A stretch of 64,000 nucleotides of DNA from Sinonovacula constricta. Taxonomy: Eukaryota > Mollusca > Bivalvia > Cardiida > Solecurtidae. The stretch is taken from the NCBI GenBank assembly GCA_007844125.1, contig CM017557.1, positions 61,575,411-61,639,410 on the forward strand, given 5' to 3'. The first letter of the stretch is position 1, and every line of letters begins with the position of its first letter. A program made the translations under genes and the position numbers. Of the stretch, positions 11,678-24,201 are shown piece by piece. The notes beneath the pieces are model-generated. The model did no database searches. It had not been told where the DNA came from and worked only from the letters and a program-made list of their open reading frames with translations.

Positions 11678-13134
11678 CTGAAATGAAAGAAAAAACATTC
11701 CGTCATTTAACTTTATACTCATGTACGTGGATAATATGATCAGAAAAGATGCAATAAAATTTAATCATCACTAAAAACATGTTTCTTGTTCTTATGCACT
11801 GTATCAGGTATATCAGCATGGACAGAAAAAGTGGTATAACTTTTTTCATGTATTTCTAAGTTATGTATATCTATGTTAGTGGTATGAAGAAAAATTGTGA
11901 TATCATAGTGAAGGCAGCAGTCTTTTAACGCTTGCCTGCATGTATATGCCATCTTACCCATTTACAAACCATTTACAATCATTAGCAAAATCTGCTCGAC
12001 TAAGGGTTTCTATGCAGACTGGTTCAGCCTTAAATCTATTATTACAAGCTGAACATACATTTATAAAAACATTTTATCTCTTTTAAAGAAAAACAACAAA
12101 ATCAGGTGAATTTTCAAAATTATAGATGAACTATGTAAGAAAGAGTTAAGCATATTTTTCATATAAATACATTTTTCTCACATGGCTATAGCAGTCACAG
12201 ATAATGTTTATAAAAGTAGTAAAAACACTCAAGTACATATATGGATAAGAATTCTTAAGTGTATATACCTGTATTGTTTAGTAATAGTAAATTTTATCTT
12301 CGTATACATATTTTTCTTTATATAAGTTTAACCATTTAATGAAAAATTAAAAAATGATTCACTATTGATTTTATAGAATGAGTTAAGACTTACTAAGTTA
12401 CAATTAAAAAAAATTCTTTTTGTTTCTCAGTTTTAAAAAATATAGTGTATGTTTCATAAGTTGAGAAAAGATTTTTTTTGGCTAATTTTAAAAATGGCAT
12501 TTTCTCATCTCTATTTTGACGCCACTAGGCTACAGCCAATATTACATAATTATCCCATGATCTTTAGGCTTTCTTGAGACTGAGTACACCAACGTGTGTG
12601 AGTATTCTTTATTTTAATCTCCATTTTGTGTTAATTACCTACTTCATGGCTCTAATTAGACCGTACAATAGGTGTCTGGGTGTGGAAATATACGGTAATT
12701 TGAACTTATCACCTGGGTGCACAGGTTGCCTTAAGAAAGTCATTTTCATCTTAAAGTGGAGCCTAGACCCCATTTGATGTCAGAGAAATTGTCGCCTCTT
12801 ATTTTGACTTGGCAGCAGTACTTATTGCATTTGTACGGTTAATTCAATTATCAAGACCTTCTCATATGTCTGTTCACCAAATGTTATCATTTTAACAAGT
12901 CTACTTACAAAGTTATTCTATAATTAGCTGACTTAAAAGATTTAATATTGCCAGATAAGAACTCTAGTGTTTCATTTACACTTCCAGTTGCACGAAAGGA
13001 CTCTAAACCTTCTGTGTTCTTTTTTAAATGATGCTAAACAGGTTTTTGAACTATCTCTATTTTCCAAGCATGTTGAATTGTTTTTAAAGAAAGAGCTTCG
13101 CATAGAGGGTAATTAAATTTTCCATATACAGTGT
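11678..13134. other. AT-rich intron-like DNA with a decayed repeat
   Basis: This lies on the 5' side of the exon. The polypyrimidine tract of the acceptor is immediately next to it. At about 12010-12160 is a decayed copy of the GGGTTAA-tailed repeat also seen at 4590. No further exon was recognised. Confidence 0.5.
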
Positions 13135-13194
13135 AAAATAAATTCCTTCATGAATTAAAGTAACACTCATACGGCCATTGTCAATGTCGGTTTT
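13135..13194 (+). repeat. 60-bp direct repeat, left copy, flanking a SINE
   Basis: The left copy begins AAAATAAATTCCTTCATGAA and ends GTCGGTTTT. It matches 13503-13563 at about 50 of 60 positions. It abuts the head of the SINE at 13195. Confidence 0.8.
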
Positions 13195-13502
13195 ACCTGG
13201 TGACGCCATCAATAGAACATCGGCGTCAGTTTCGAGAGGCCCTGGGTACAATCCCAAGCCATACCAAAGGCATTAAAAATGGTAGTGGTATATCTCCCTT
13301 GCTAACGCTCAAGCAAATATAAGGGTAATTCCACGACTGATTGGTCCAGTGTCAGGATAATGTGACCGGGTGTGGTATCATGCCAGGTGTTTACGACATG
13401 CGTTACACAGTGAAGGCAGCACTATATCTGCTTCAAGGGGACACCATTTCCAGATAACTGAAATACTGTTGGTAGGATGATAAACCCAATAAACAAACAA
13501 AC
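13195..13502 (+). mobile_element. tRNA-derived SINE copy between direct repeats
   Basis: The head has a worn A box (ATCAATAGAACATCGGCG) and a recognisable B box (GGGTACAATCCC, 13244-13255). The body has GCCATACCAAAGGCATTAAA, CTAACGCTCAAGCAAATATA, GGGTAATTCCACGACTG, GTGTTTACGACATG and GGCAGCACTATATCTGCTTC. The 3' tail is AATAAACAAACAAACAAAA. It is the same family as 2730 and 8716. Confidence 0.8.
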
Positions 13503-13563
13503 AAAATAAATTCTGTCATAAATTAAACTAACACTCATATGGCTGTTGTGAATACCGGTTTTT
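13503..13563 (+). repeat. 60-bp direct repeat, right copy, flanking a SINE
   Basis: The right copy begins AAAATAAATTCTGTCATAAA and ends ATACCGGTTTTT. It directly follows the SINE tail. Together with 13135-13194 it brackets the element as an oversized target duplication would. Confidence 0.8.
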
Positions 13564-14804
13564 GAATTGTTTGCCTAAGTGAAGAATTTAATTAAAGTTG
13601 AGCGCAAGATGTACACTGACTAGAGGTACCTTAAATGATTTCAAGGAGCTAACAAAGGAATTTGTTTCTCATTTTGCACCAAGCTTTGTTCATTTGTTAT
13701 ATTTTTTGTCAACATTTAATTGAAGTATTCTTCATTTTCAGACTGTTACTGCCTCCGACTGAGAAAACTGAAGCTACTTTATGCATTTTAGAAAGCTGTT
13801 ATGTCCTAAGTTCTCTTTCGTTGTATTTTTTTATCTTTTATCCTTCATTTAGTTGGCACATTTATGCCTGAAACAAAGCTATGTTAATTACCTTTTCAGC
13901 AATTTTTTGGAAGAGACTATCAAAACGAAAAACAGTGACATGACTTTGAATCATTGAGTGTTAGCTGAAAAAAACATGTTTATAATCATTTGCATTCGTG
14001 TGTGCATGGATTTTCTTTCTCCGACTAAGCATATTTATCACCACATAAATAATACCCATTGTGTAATTATATGTGTAAATTTTCTTTCTGAAAATGCATT
14101 ATCATCAGCAAATATATTTGAGAGTGTGCTGAAGAAATAAGTTTTCACTCCATTTGAAGTGGCACATTGATATGAAGCCGCACATTCAGGGAGGCCTTAA
14201 ACCACCAAAGGCTTTCAACCACTAAAACATACGTAATTAGGCTTCAGCAGACGTCATGTTGTTATATTACCCAGTATCGCAGATTCTGGTGCAACTGAAG
14301 CTTGGCAGAATTAATAAAATCAAATAGAAGGATAATTTAATGTAGATCTACCGCTACCAGTTCGGTAGTCATTACGGTGTGTATCATAGAGAGCTAATTA
14401 ATGATGAATATCAAGGAATTTGAGTGAATGCTGATAAGTGTTCTACTTCAAATAAACCATAAGCTTACCACGAAGAGAAGTGGAATTGCTGATTTAAATG
14501 TAGCGATATATAAACCATCAAACATTATTTAACAGGTATTCGGGTGCTTATGAAAATCAGAAATAAATGCCCTCTTATGAGGGGCCCACCCAAGGGGTTT
14601 GAAATATGATAAATGGGGTTTTAGGAATAAAATGTGGAACTGGATTAAAATGCTATAGCCTGGAACTATGGGATCATATTCACACAGGGGGTGTTATAAG
14701 GTTGGGGGATTGTGTCATTAATTTTTATGTAACATTAACCATGAGGCTGAGATGGAATTGTCTCAGGCAGTAAGCATGAATGAGTTAATAATAACAACTG
14801 TAAC
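13564..14804. other. AT-rich non-coding stretch
   Basis: No gene supported. An acceptor-like string (attcttcattttcag) ends at about 13741 on the plus strand and is followed by about 50 bp of open sequence, but no donor follows. Nothing else repeats here. Confidence 0.45.
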
Positions 14805-14950
14805 AGGCTAATAGCATAGATCCAGATCAGCCCACTCGTACTGTTTTTTTATCAGAATCTGCAAGCAGGGTCTGTTTGTTTGGGATCTTCCAGAAAGGAT
14901 TGGCTATCTGGATCTGCACTTTCGGTCTAATGTTTATAAATAAGGGCTTA
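14805..14950 (+). repeat. Clam-type dispersed repeat, diverged copy 5
   Basis: Blocks: AATAGCATAGATCCAGATCA, GCCCACTCGTACTG, ATCAGAATCTGCAAGC, GGATCTGCACTTTCGGTC, GTTTATAAATAAGGG. The order matches the family, but the middle has been rearranged and two half-sites (GGATC..) are present. Confidence 0.55.
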
Positions 14951-17900
14951 GGGGAGTGAGCTTAGATTGTTGTAACAATTTTCAGAGTTGTCTTACATTG
15001 TAAAGTTAATAAGAAGGTTGTCTTTCGAGTGCTGGATTAGATTTATATATCAAATGTTCAAAAGTTAGGCAACAATTAATTATTGTGCCTGTGATGTGTG
15101 GGTTTGTTTTATAACATACTCTCAATTTTCTCCTCTTAGAAGTGTTAATCAAAGATTGCTGGTTTAACATTTAACGTAATCATTTGTATAATTTGTTTTA
15201 TACATACTTTAAGCTTAAAGAAAAGACATTGACAGAAGAAAATGAAAGGTGATGATATAACAGAAGTCTTTTAAAAAAACTCTTTAGTTTTATATTCATT
15301 TAGTGTATATACAATTTAAATGCAGAGTAACTTCCTCTTTTAATACCCCTCACTATGTGGCCTTCAATGTTTTTCAGATACTTTTGAAATATTTTTATAC
15401 AGCAGTTAAAATTGCTGATAAAATATAAAAATGTGTGTAAATACCAACATTTTCACTTTTAAGCATAAATTATTGGCCCCTCGTTCCTATAACCAGTGTA
15501 TACTGGGAACATAAAACTGGGCAGTAAAACTTAATCGAGCATTTAAACGATTGGACCAGCGCACATAAACGGCCTACTAATGTCAAATCATTTCAAGATA
15601 CAGACCAGAGTGATGTCAAACATATATGTGGCCAGCTATTGTGGATAGTTTATGTCTGATAAAGAATAAAAATAAAACTTGCCGTGATTAAATAAGGCTT
15701 TGTTTTTTTTATGGTTAAATGAATTGATCTCGCTTGTTTGTTTTGTATTGTATTGTTTGTTTAACATCCTATAAGCATGTTTGTTGTTTGTTTGTTTGTT
15801 TTCATTTACATACACTCGACTGTGATTTTCCTGTGAATTAAACGGACATAGACATAAGAACAAGAAAAAAATGATAAGAGAACTGGAAATTCATGATTAA
15901 TGTAAATAGTAAGGCTAAATCTTGTATTTTCTATTGTTCTGATTTATTTCATATGAAAAAAAAACAACAAAACATTAAGTATTACAAATTTGGGTGAAGA
16001 ATTTTATTTTAGTAAACCCAAAGAAGGTTCATCGTCTTAAGAGAATTAAAAAAGAATTTTCAGCATTTACAATAATTTATTACCCAAAAAGTTATGTAAG
16101 ACACAACAATGAAAACATATTTCACAAAATGTCAACTCAATTGTTGTTTTCTTTGTTGAGGCATTGACATATAAATTTCCTTTGAAAACGAATGGTCACA
16201 TTTAACATATGAACTTGATGCTGTTATATTGCCTTTTTCTCTTCCATACACAACATTACCCAACGGTTATAGTGCTGTTGTTTGATCGACATAAGTTGGG
16301 AAACTCTTTTTTTGTCCAAATTAACAACTTACTATGCTCATTCTGATGATTTATTTCATATAACAGGTTTGCGATAATGTTAAAGACGCTGTTTTAAAGT
16401 TCATACGAGGCAATCCTGTTTTTTGTTGTTGTGGTCCGTATTCAATGAAGCTGTTCAGTTTGGTACAGCTGACTATTTTTTTTTTTTTAAACCAAAATTT
16501 CTATACATCAAATACTATCATATGATTTTGCCTAGGTAAATTAGCTGCTATAATTGGGTGGGATTTTTGTTTGCTTTTAAAATGCAGGTGATATAAATGG
16601 ATCCCTTTCACTAGTTAAGTATATATTTGTTGGGAAATTATTTTGAATAAATCATTTTGCAAAATCTATGGTAGCCCATTACTCTACAGCAGGTCTCAAT
16701 GGCAAATGAAGGAGGTCTCCAGCTAAATGGCAACATCAAAGAAGTACAAGCCCTTAGGCAAGATGGCAAGAAGGAAAAAAAAGCTCAGATACCAATCTTA
16801 ATGTCAATGAAGTCGTAGTCAGTGATATAGTGTGATAAATGTAGTAGGGTGTGAAAAATGAGATTTTGTGAGTGGCAGAAAGTGGGTGGGGTTTGGAAAC
16901 TGTAAGTGAACAAATTAAAATAGCAGATTTAATTGGGAGAGCCAAGTGTTCACCCCTGCAGATTGTAGATGCAGACTTAATAGGGGTAGGCAATGTAGTT
17001 GATGGTGATTTGTTGCTGGGAAAACAGTAAAATTACCTGTGCTAATCAATATTTATGCATCTTGTGAATATTCATGAATACACATTCCTAGTGAAAAATG
17101 GCATTCACTGCTTGATGTCTTCCTACATGATCATGCCACCCGTACAGATCAAAACAACTTTTGAAGATGATGTAACGAAATATGGTTTCAATCATATAAG
17201 TTAATCTCTTATTCCGGATTGTCCACTTTGTTTACAAAAATTCAATATCCCATAACATATTTTCTTGCTTTGCATGTGTCTACTTGATTAAGACTTTGGC
17301 ACAGATGGACAAAGTCGAAATATTTTAAATAAAAATATTTCTTACGTTAAAGGAATTTTCTTAACCCAAACTAAGATAACATGATTAATGTTTTTGGTGT
17401 TTGGTGAGTAACTTTGTGCTCAAGTCCGATAACTTTTCCAATGCATCTGATTGGTAAAATTTGAAATTGTTGCAAATTCTGACCAATCATTTGCTTGAGA
17501 ATAAAATTGATCTTATTCAAAACGTTTTTAATGTATGCTTTGTTTTTTAACGTTTTTGGATAAAATATGGAAATATTCAACTTTTTTGCAATTCACTGTG
17601 TATTGGGTAAATGAGTTTGTTCAACTAAAGACTGTCCATTTAATGTTAAATACAAAAAACAACAATAACTTCTAAATACCCCAAAGTGTTAAAATTCCAG
17701 AAATTTGAACAAGTATATTTTGATTTTTTTTAATTGCTTAGCATACTTCATCTTATTTATCCAATGCAGTTTTATGCAGACAGACGGAGAGATTTTTCAA
17801 ACAGACTTTGAGCAAACTCATTCAGGTCCTTATATCTGGCTTTATTTAAACACTTTATATTGAAGTTCAATTTCTAAACAAATAACAGTGAAGATCAAAA

Positions 17901-19274
17901 ATAATAATCTGTCCACGATGTTGGGAGTCCTCAGGAGGTTTTAGAGATCTATTCCATATTTGGCTAAGGGTCTGCCCAGTCTTTCAACAGCCTCTTCTGT
18001 CCCCTCTATATTGTCACCTGTCATTTGTCTGGTCTGTGTGTTCCAACTATTAGGAGTATCATACTGGCCAATTGTGTGTAGTGGGAAAACAAAGGTAATT
18101 CCAAAACAAATAAATCTCTACATTATTTCAAACACAGGCTGTCTGCAGGGCACCAAAGACTAGGACCAGGAAAGCTTGTCTGTTTTTTTTCCTGCTGCTG
18201 AAGTCTGAACTGTGCTATAGATCTGCTTGCTTAACTTTAAGGAGTTTCCTGGACAACCATTGACTAGGGATAATATGTTTCCTGGGGTCTGTGGTATGTT
18301 GCCACAGGGTTTTATGATAGAATGATAGCTATGGAAGGTATTGGGTTTGATCCCTATGGTTGAGATCAATTAGTTTTCAAAAAAAGTTCAACTATAGCCA
18401 TGTATTTGGCATGTATTTTCTTTATACGACATGATCTTGTTTGAGAATAAAATATAGTACCTGTGAATAATGAAGTTTGGATTCATAATTATCATTTCAA
18501 AGCCATTACTTTGAATGACGATGAAGGCAGTATTTTATATGCTTTCCTATGAATCACAATACAGGCAGCACTTTATATGCTTTCTGTGTAAACTACCTTC
18601 GTGAAGCAAAAATAGAGCTCTGGTAAGTTGTCAAACTGAACAATTTATAATAAAGTACATATTTCTAACCGTTTGTTTATCATAATTATGTTAAGTGTGT
18701 GTGTTTTTTTTACATTAATATAAACAAAAATAAAATTTTAACCCCTAATTTTGTTTAATAGTATTTAAATGGATTGTGCATATGACACTGGGAGAGAAAT
18801 CCTCCTGTTGTCACTAAACAAATGTAATAAAAATCATGAGCAAGTGTCGTTCACAATTTAATGTTTATAACCATTCAAAACTGCAAGGTGTATTTCAAAT
18901 AAAGAAATCATGAAAGCATCATATCAAAACAATCATCGTTAATGATCTCAGCATTTATGTTAGAAACAGGTGAGACTGTTCACTTGACAATAATTGTGTG
19001 GTTTGCTTCAAATATTCAAGTCCGATAAGGGAGTAGACTGTCAGTTTTCCCTTTAGGGTATAGATCTGAGTTGCAGATTGTGTCATTTTTGGTCATATTA
19101 TATTGAAATTAGTAGCATTAAACTACAGTAAAACTATTTTATGTCATATTTTATTATCACCTATGCATTTGATTGTGTTTCGAGAAAAGAAATGGGATTT
19201 TAGGATGAGTGATTTATAGAAGTTTTATTATGATCAGGATGGAGGAATTTAGTAAATTATCGAGTATGTGTTGT
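14951..19274. other. AT-rich non-coding stretch
   Basis: About 4.3 kb with no supported gene. A (GTTT)n-like tract lies at about 15731-15801, and several poly-A and poly-T runs are present. A minus-strand donor-like string (CACAG|GTAATT) lies at about 17040, and an acceptor-like string about 50 bp upstream would give a tiny exon. The intervening sequence does not look coding. Confidence 0.5.
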
Positions 19275-19338
19275 GTGCTTGTTGAAACATTTGTTTTATT
19301 AGTGTTGTGCTTGTTGAAACATTTGTTTTATTAGTGTT
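19275..19338 (+). repeat. 32-bp direct tandem duplication
   Basis: Two adjacent, nearly perfect copies of a 32-bp unit starting GTGCTTGTTGAAACATTTG and ending ATTAGTGTT. It looks like a recent local duplication. Confidence 0.9.
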
Positions 19339-19439
19339 AAATAGGCTATGATTCATGATTATTTTTTTTATTTTTTTATCTATTATCATCTGATGTGGCA
19401 TCTTTTTCTTTATTTTTCATATAAAGTGTTTTTGAGATT

Positions 19440-19905
19440 ATAAAGAAGAAGTGGGATTGGAAGGAGGGAAGGGGAATGACATCTTTTGCAGTGAGTAGGA
19501 AGATTTTCTTTTTTTGGAGGGAGAACCTCATTTGCATATATGCAAATTAGCTGAAGTATTGCATTATGGGAGTATAGGGTCAATGAATGGGGGATACTTC
19601 TGCGGCAGATTACTGAGCCAGTATTCCACGAGAGAGGCTAATTGGAAATGACAGAAATGCCAGTGCAAACTGATTTTCAAATCAAATTTTCTCAAAATGG
19701 CTGTGATCCTCTGTTGACAGGAACCAAGTAGAGTATTGTTGTTGGCGGATGGCGGAGGGGATGAGCCCCCAAAATGATGATTGGTCTGAAGCTTCTTATC
19801 ACTTCACAATGTTGGCTTTGAATTGTCATCTTTTGGCAGCATATTTATATATCTGTTTCTGTCACATGACAGTCATGTGATAATGTGACAGTCATGTGAC
19901 AGTTT
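19440..19905. promoter_or_regulatory. Candidate cis-regulatory block with clustered TGACAG and POU sites
   Basis: The block lies about 7.8 kb on the 5' side of the Meis-like exon and is repeat-poor with raised GC. It contains a perfect 18-bp palindrome ATTTGCATATATGCAAAT (19530-19547), which is two inverted POU octamers, followed by a homeodomain-type AATTAG. TGACAG, the Meis/Prep core, occurs at 19649, 19715, 19867, 19886 and 19897, and its complement CTGTCA at 19859. The first is 8 bp from a CTAATTGG site. The last four lie in a 44-bp segment with an internal 19-bp duplication of GACAGTCATGTGA. Function is inferred from motif density only. Confidence 0.4.
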
Positions 19906-22900
19906 GTTGAAAGGACAACCTGACAAAGGACTGCCTAAAATATTGAAGAGCTTATACGTTCTTGCCAATGATCCAGTCTCAGACTCAGTTCAAAAGTGCA
20001 AATGTTTAAGTACAAAACTTTTTTTTTCGTATAAAAGTACAAACATATACAATTTATTTTGGTATTGCAATAGCCAAAAAAACAACAACAACTACATATT
20101 AGCTAAAAGAGATAACCAATTTTGAAATAAAAACATTTTGACATTAAATTAGAAAGTATTTTTGTTGATAAAATAAAATTATTTTAAGCTTGATTGCTTA
20201 AATATCATTCCATATTTTTATAATTCATTTGACACTTAAACATTATGTTTTAAGAATTTTGATTTTCTTATGGTCTTCTGAAAATCACACACCCAAGCTG
20301 TTCATAATTTCATATTTAATTATTATTGAATAATTACAAGGTCATGTGGCTCAAACCAGACATAAGAACCAATCTTCATTAAATTGATTTGTCAAATAAT
20401 AATGACAAATCAATGTATGATCACAGCATAACGTGCCAGTTAGTCATCTTGATTTGTATACATTTATAGCCTCATGTTGTTTTTTTATTCTTTCAATGAC
20501 TGAATAAATTGGACTACTCAAGTTATTATTTCAGTTTAATTCTAGCATCATTGAGTCTAGTCTTGTAGTCTTGCTTCATTGTTGTGCAGTTTTTTGAAGA
20601 GCCTTTGACAATAATTAACACACCCTTTCATGGTAGGTAGGACATAACTTCAGTAGGGTGTATTAAAGAGTGGATTTTTAATTTCATAAATGAGCACTTG
20701 TTTTTGAATGCATCAAAAGCAAAATTAAAAACTAATTACCAATGCTGAGAATGGTTGTGTAATCGTTTTCGAAAGGTTTTATATGTAATTCATATGCTAG
20801 TGATTAAATGCTCGTCACATGCCGAAGATTTTTAATAATCATTTTCTTAATTAGCCTCATAGCATGTGTCACTGCTAAGGAATGTATTGTGACTTTTTTT
20901 TTCTTGCTCGAGGGTTATGTAAGTAATTAGTAGACGTTAAACACAAGTTTATCCTCCCTATGTGTTCAGACATAAACCTATCGCTGTTGGTTAGTACTTG
21001 TTAGTACACATTTAGATCTAGGAAGCAAATATTGCTGTGGTGAATGGTAGTGGGCTTGACTGTTCATAGAGAGGCCCTCAGTCCGATTCCCAGATTCGGC
21101 TGACAATTTTTTATGTTGATTTTCACAATATTATTAGTTCTGGTAGGAGTCAGTTAATAATTTTTTTTAAGGAAATTGTCAGTGGCATACCTTTGTTATG
21201 CTATCAGAAATAGATAATTTTCAGAATATCTTCTTGTGAAAAACATCTATTTTTTAAATACGGTATTATAGACATTTGGTATATAAAATTTATGGTTGTG
21301 TAAACTTATTTTCAGTGTTCAGTAAGTTAATGAAAATGCTTATGAATTGACACAAGTTTTCCCACTTTTAAGAAACTATAGACCTGGTTAGTTTGTTGTT
21401 GTTTTTTAAAGGGAAGCTTTTGTCATGCAGTTTTATTCAAACCCAATATAACTGGTACCCATTTATATCAACTGGGCGAAACATTTACAATTAACATCAA
21501 GAATATTAGATTCAGCATGAGATCTATGGTATATTTTTCCTAAACCAAACTCAGATTTCCTCTATGTATTACTGATAGATTCTCTATGGGTATGGTAGGT
21601 ATCTTCACACTCACTGTGTATGTCTTCCAACTAGAGTTAATTGATTTATAATTATGTGCTTAATGACCCTTGCCATGTCTCTGTCCATAATATGACACCC
21701 AGAGCCACCTAGGGTACTCTCAGCCGACTGCCTCTACATATAATTGATTACTTTCCTCTCCCCACCACCACCCTCCCGGAGTTGATATAGTAGAATTTGC
21801 CTGCAGATCATCTATATTAATCAATCAAAAACCTCCAAGTTTTCTAGGTCATGTTTGTTTACATTTTACTGGATAAGGACTTGTTTGACTGGGTCAAGTT
21901 ATATAGAATGATGAGAAGATGAGAAAATATATAATTTGGCTTTTTTTTTTAAAGATCATGCTTGAAAAATTACATGTACCAGTAAGTAATATGTTAAGTG
22001 TTCAAGTTGTTGTTTTTACATTCAACGACTGAGGACTATAACTGAAGATTTATTGCTGCGATTAGGAAGATGGGAGGTGTGTAATTTAATATTAGTTTAT
22101 TATTCTGTTGTTTGCATACATATGTTTGCTGTTAAATTTGTCACTTTTGGTAAGATTTCAAACATTATTAATCTATTTTTTAGGAAATTTGTTCATTTGA
22201 AGACATTTTCTGCTGAATTTATTGGTATATTTTTAAAGTTATTGTTTGAAACGTTCAATAAAATTCTAAGAAATAAATCTTAAATTCAATGTGCTTTGTT
22301 GATATCATAGCTGTAGTGACTTGTCTTGTACATTTTTGTAATCTAATACATTACTGGTTATTGCCTTTGAATTTTAAGGTGTGTTGATAATTGTAAATGA
22401 TACAATTCTTATTATTTTGAAGATGCAAAAAATCTTTCTAAGAATTATTAATAATAAAAATGTTATAAACACACAAAAACATTGTCTAATATTCTTCTAA
22501 ATATTGAAGTTATGATGACTTGTATGTCAACCTCTTACTCTGCTTAAAAGCTGAATTACTTGGATCTACTATAAAACCCACTTTGAACATTTAAGATAGA
22601 AGTTTCTCATACTCAAGCCTAACGACAGCATTTACACTCAGGACTAACCTCATTTCAAGTCAAAGCTTTCAATGGAACCTCTTTATACAGTTTAACACAC
22701 AAGATGACTATCAGAACTGTCACATGGTTATTTAAGGACAAAACAGCAGAAAATCAATTCCGCATGACAATGATAGCATTGCCCAGTCTTGGACAGCCTG
22801 GTTCTCAGTCAGTCTCTTTGACAGAGACAAAAACCCAGACTCTCTGTACATTATCATTAACCAGTCAAAGAGAATTTTTCTGTTGCACCACTGTTCTTCA

Positions 22901-23704
22901 TCTTTTTCATTTTTTGTATTTTCCTGGTTTTTTTTGCATGCAGTCTGAAATTTTCTGTAAAAAGAAAAAAACAATTTTTCAAAATATCAGATTTTTTTTT
23001 ATTAAGAAAATGAAAGTGGCTGGTTATTGTAGTATCGTGTGGTGCGTTTGCTTTTTCAACTTAAAGTAGTGAAAGTGGGGGGTAAAAAAAAGGGACCAGA
23101 GACGAAACGCCAAGTTATCTGATGTAATTTGTTGATTTCGTCCAAACAGGATCAATGTGAGCTATCAGTTAATTAACTGTTTTCCACATGCATGCTTCCC
23201 TCCCTAACAACATGTATCTTAACAATCACATTTCTCCATACTAATTATGTTGGCTTTCTTTTTCGGCCGATGCTGACATGCAACTTGTTCTGAGTTCTTT
23301 GTTTTGGGATGAATATCACTACCAGTATTGAACTAGATTAAATTATGCATTGTTGCCATGTTTGTTTCTTGCAAATCTTTTTACATTTTTCTTTTTTCTT
23401 CAAAAAAGTGGTCTTTTGCTGAATTGGAATTAACTAATTGTAATCGAGTGCAATATTTTAAAAACTATTATTTTTTTTCATATTTTAAATTATTTAATAT
23501 AATTCTAAAAAGCAAAATACTGCCATCACTGCGATAGCATGACTTTCAGCAATAGGCGTGGTATTATGACAGCTGTAACTGACATTGACACTTGTCTGTT
23601 TGGTCCTTTTCTGTCAGGGAACAACACTCCATTTACATCAAACACTCCCAACGCTTATGGTGTTTCTAGCACGTTAATGGGTAGTCTCATACCAAACTTA
23701 AATA
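19906..23704. other. AT-rich non-coding stretch
   Basis: No gene supported. The 121-codon plus-strand frame at 22704-23069 is split between polar and poly-Phe/poly-Lys stretches, carries poly-T runs and shows no domain. A TGACAGCTGT decamer (Meis/TGIF type) is at 23568-23577. Confidence 0.5.
21033..21102 (+). repeat. Possible tRNA-like SINE remnant
   Basis: The segment reads TGAATGGTAGTGGGCTTGAC and then CAGTCCGATTCCCAGATTCG, which resemble an A-box region and a B box at tRNA-like spacing. Both boxes are imperfect and no body is recognisable, so this may be coincidence. Confidence 0.3.
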
Positions 23705-24201
23705 TTAAAGGTGGTATCCGACAGTTTTGACCAAAAAATTTTTTATTAAACATCTTAATAAATTATTGTTACCTGAAAAGATCTCGCAAAATGCCATTTA
23801 TTGATGTCCTACACGTGTCTGGATAGTGTACCATAACACCAAAAGTATCATTACAAATATGTATTTCCTATCTGAGCCACGCTGCACAATTAGCTATTTT
23901 TAAACTAAGACAACCACATGAGCACTTATGTTTTAGCTCATCCATGTCATCCTCTGTGACGTTGATGTCTATTTTTAGCAGAAATCCCATACGTTCTTAT
24001 TTATAGATTTAAAAAGAATGAACATTTTAAGTGTTGATAAACAAGTTTTACTGCCCAAAAATAGAGATACTGTTGAAAATCGTCAAAGCTTAGACTTAAG
24101 CATGATGTTTTTCTACAGAAATTATGTACAGATACCACAAACAGAGGTCAGATATTGTTACATATATTAGATATAGGCAAACTGTTGGATACCACCCTTA
24201 A
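23705..24201. mobile_element. TTAA-flanked inverted-repeat element (MITE), copy A
   Basis: A 497-bp element with TIRs of about 19 bp beyond a flanking TTAA: TTAAAGGTGGTATCCGACAG at the left, and CTGTTGGATACCACCCTTAA at the right, which is its near-complement. Internal blocks TATTTCCTATCTGAGCCACG, AAATCCCATACG and CTTATTTATAGATTT recur in copies at 38371 and 57148. There is no transposase frame, so it moves (or moved) in trans. TTAA at both ends suggests the piggyBac class, but the TIR start is not the classical CCC, so this is only a suggestion. Confidence 0.8.

Noticed and set aside
16985..17095. Small minus-strand exon suggested by a CACAG|GTAATT donor
   Set aside because: The acceptor-like site would give an exon of about 50 bp with no protein similarity, and AT-rich DNA yields such pairs often.
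22704..23069. 121-codon frame
   Set aside because: Half of it is poly-T and poly-A derived Phe/Lys; no domain, no splice sites.
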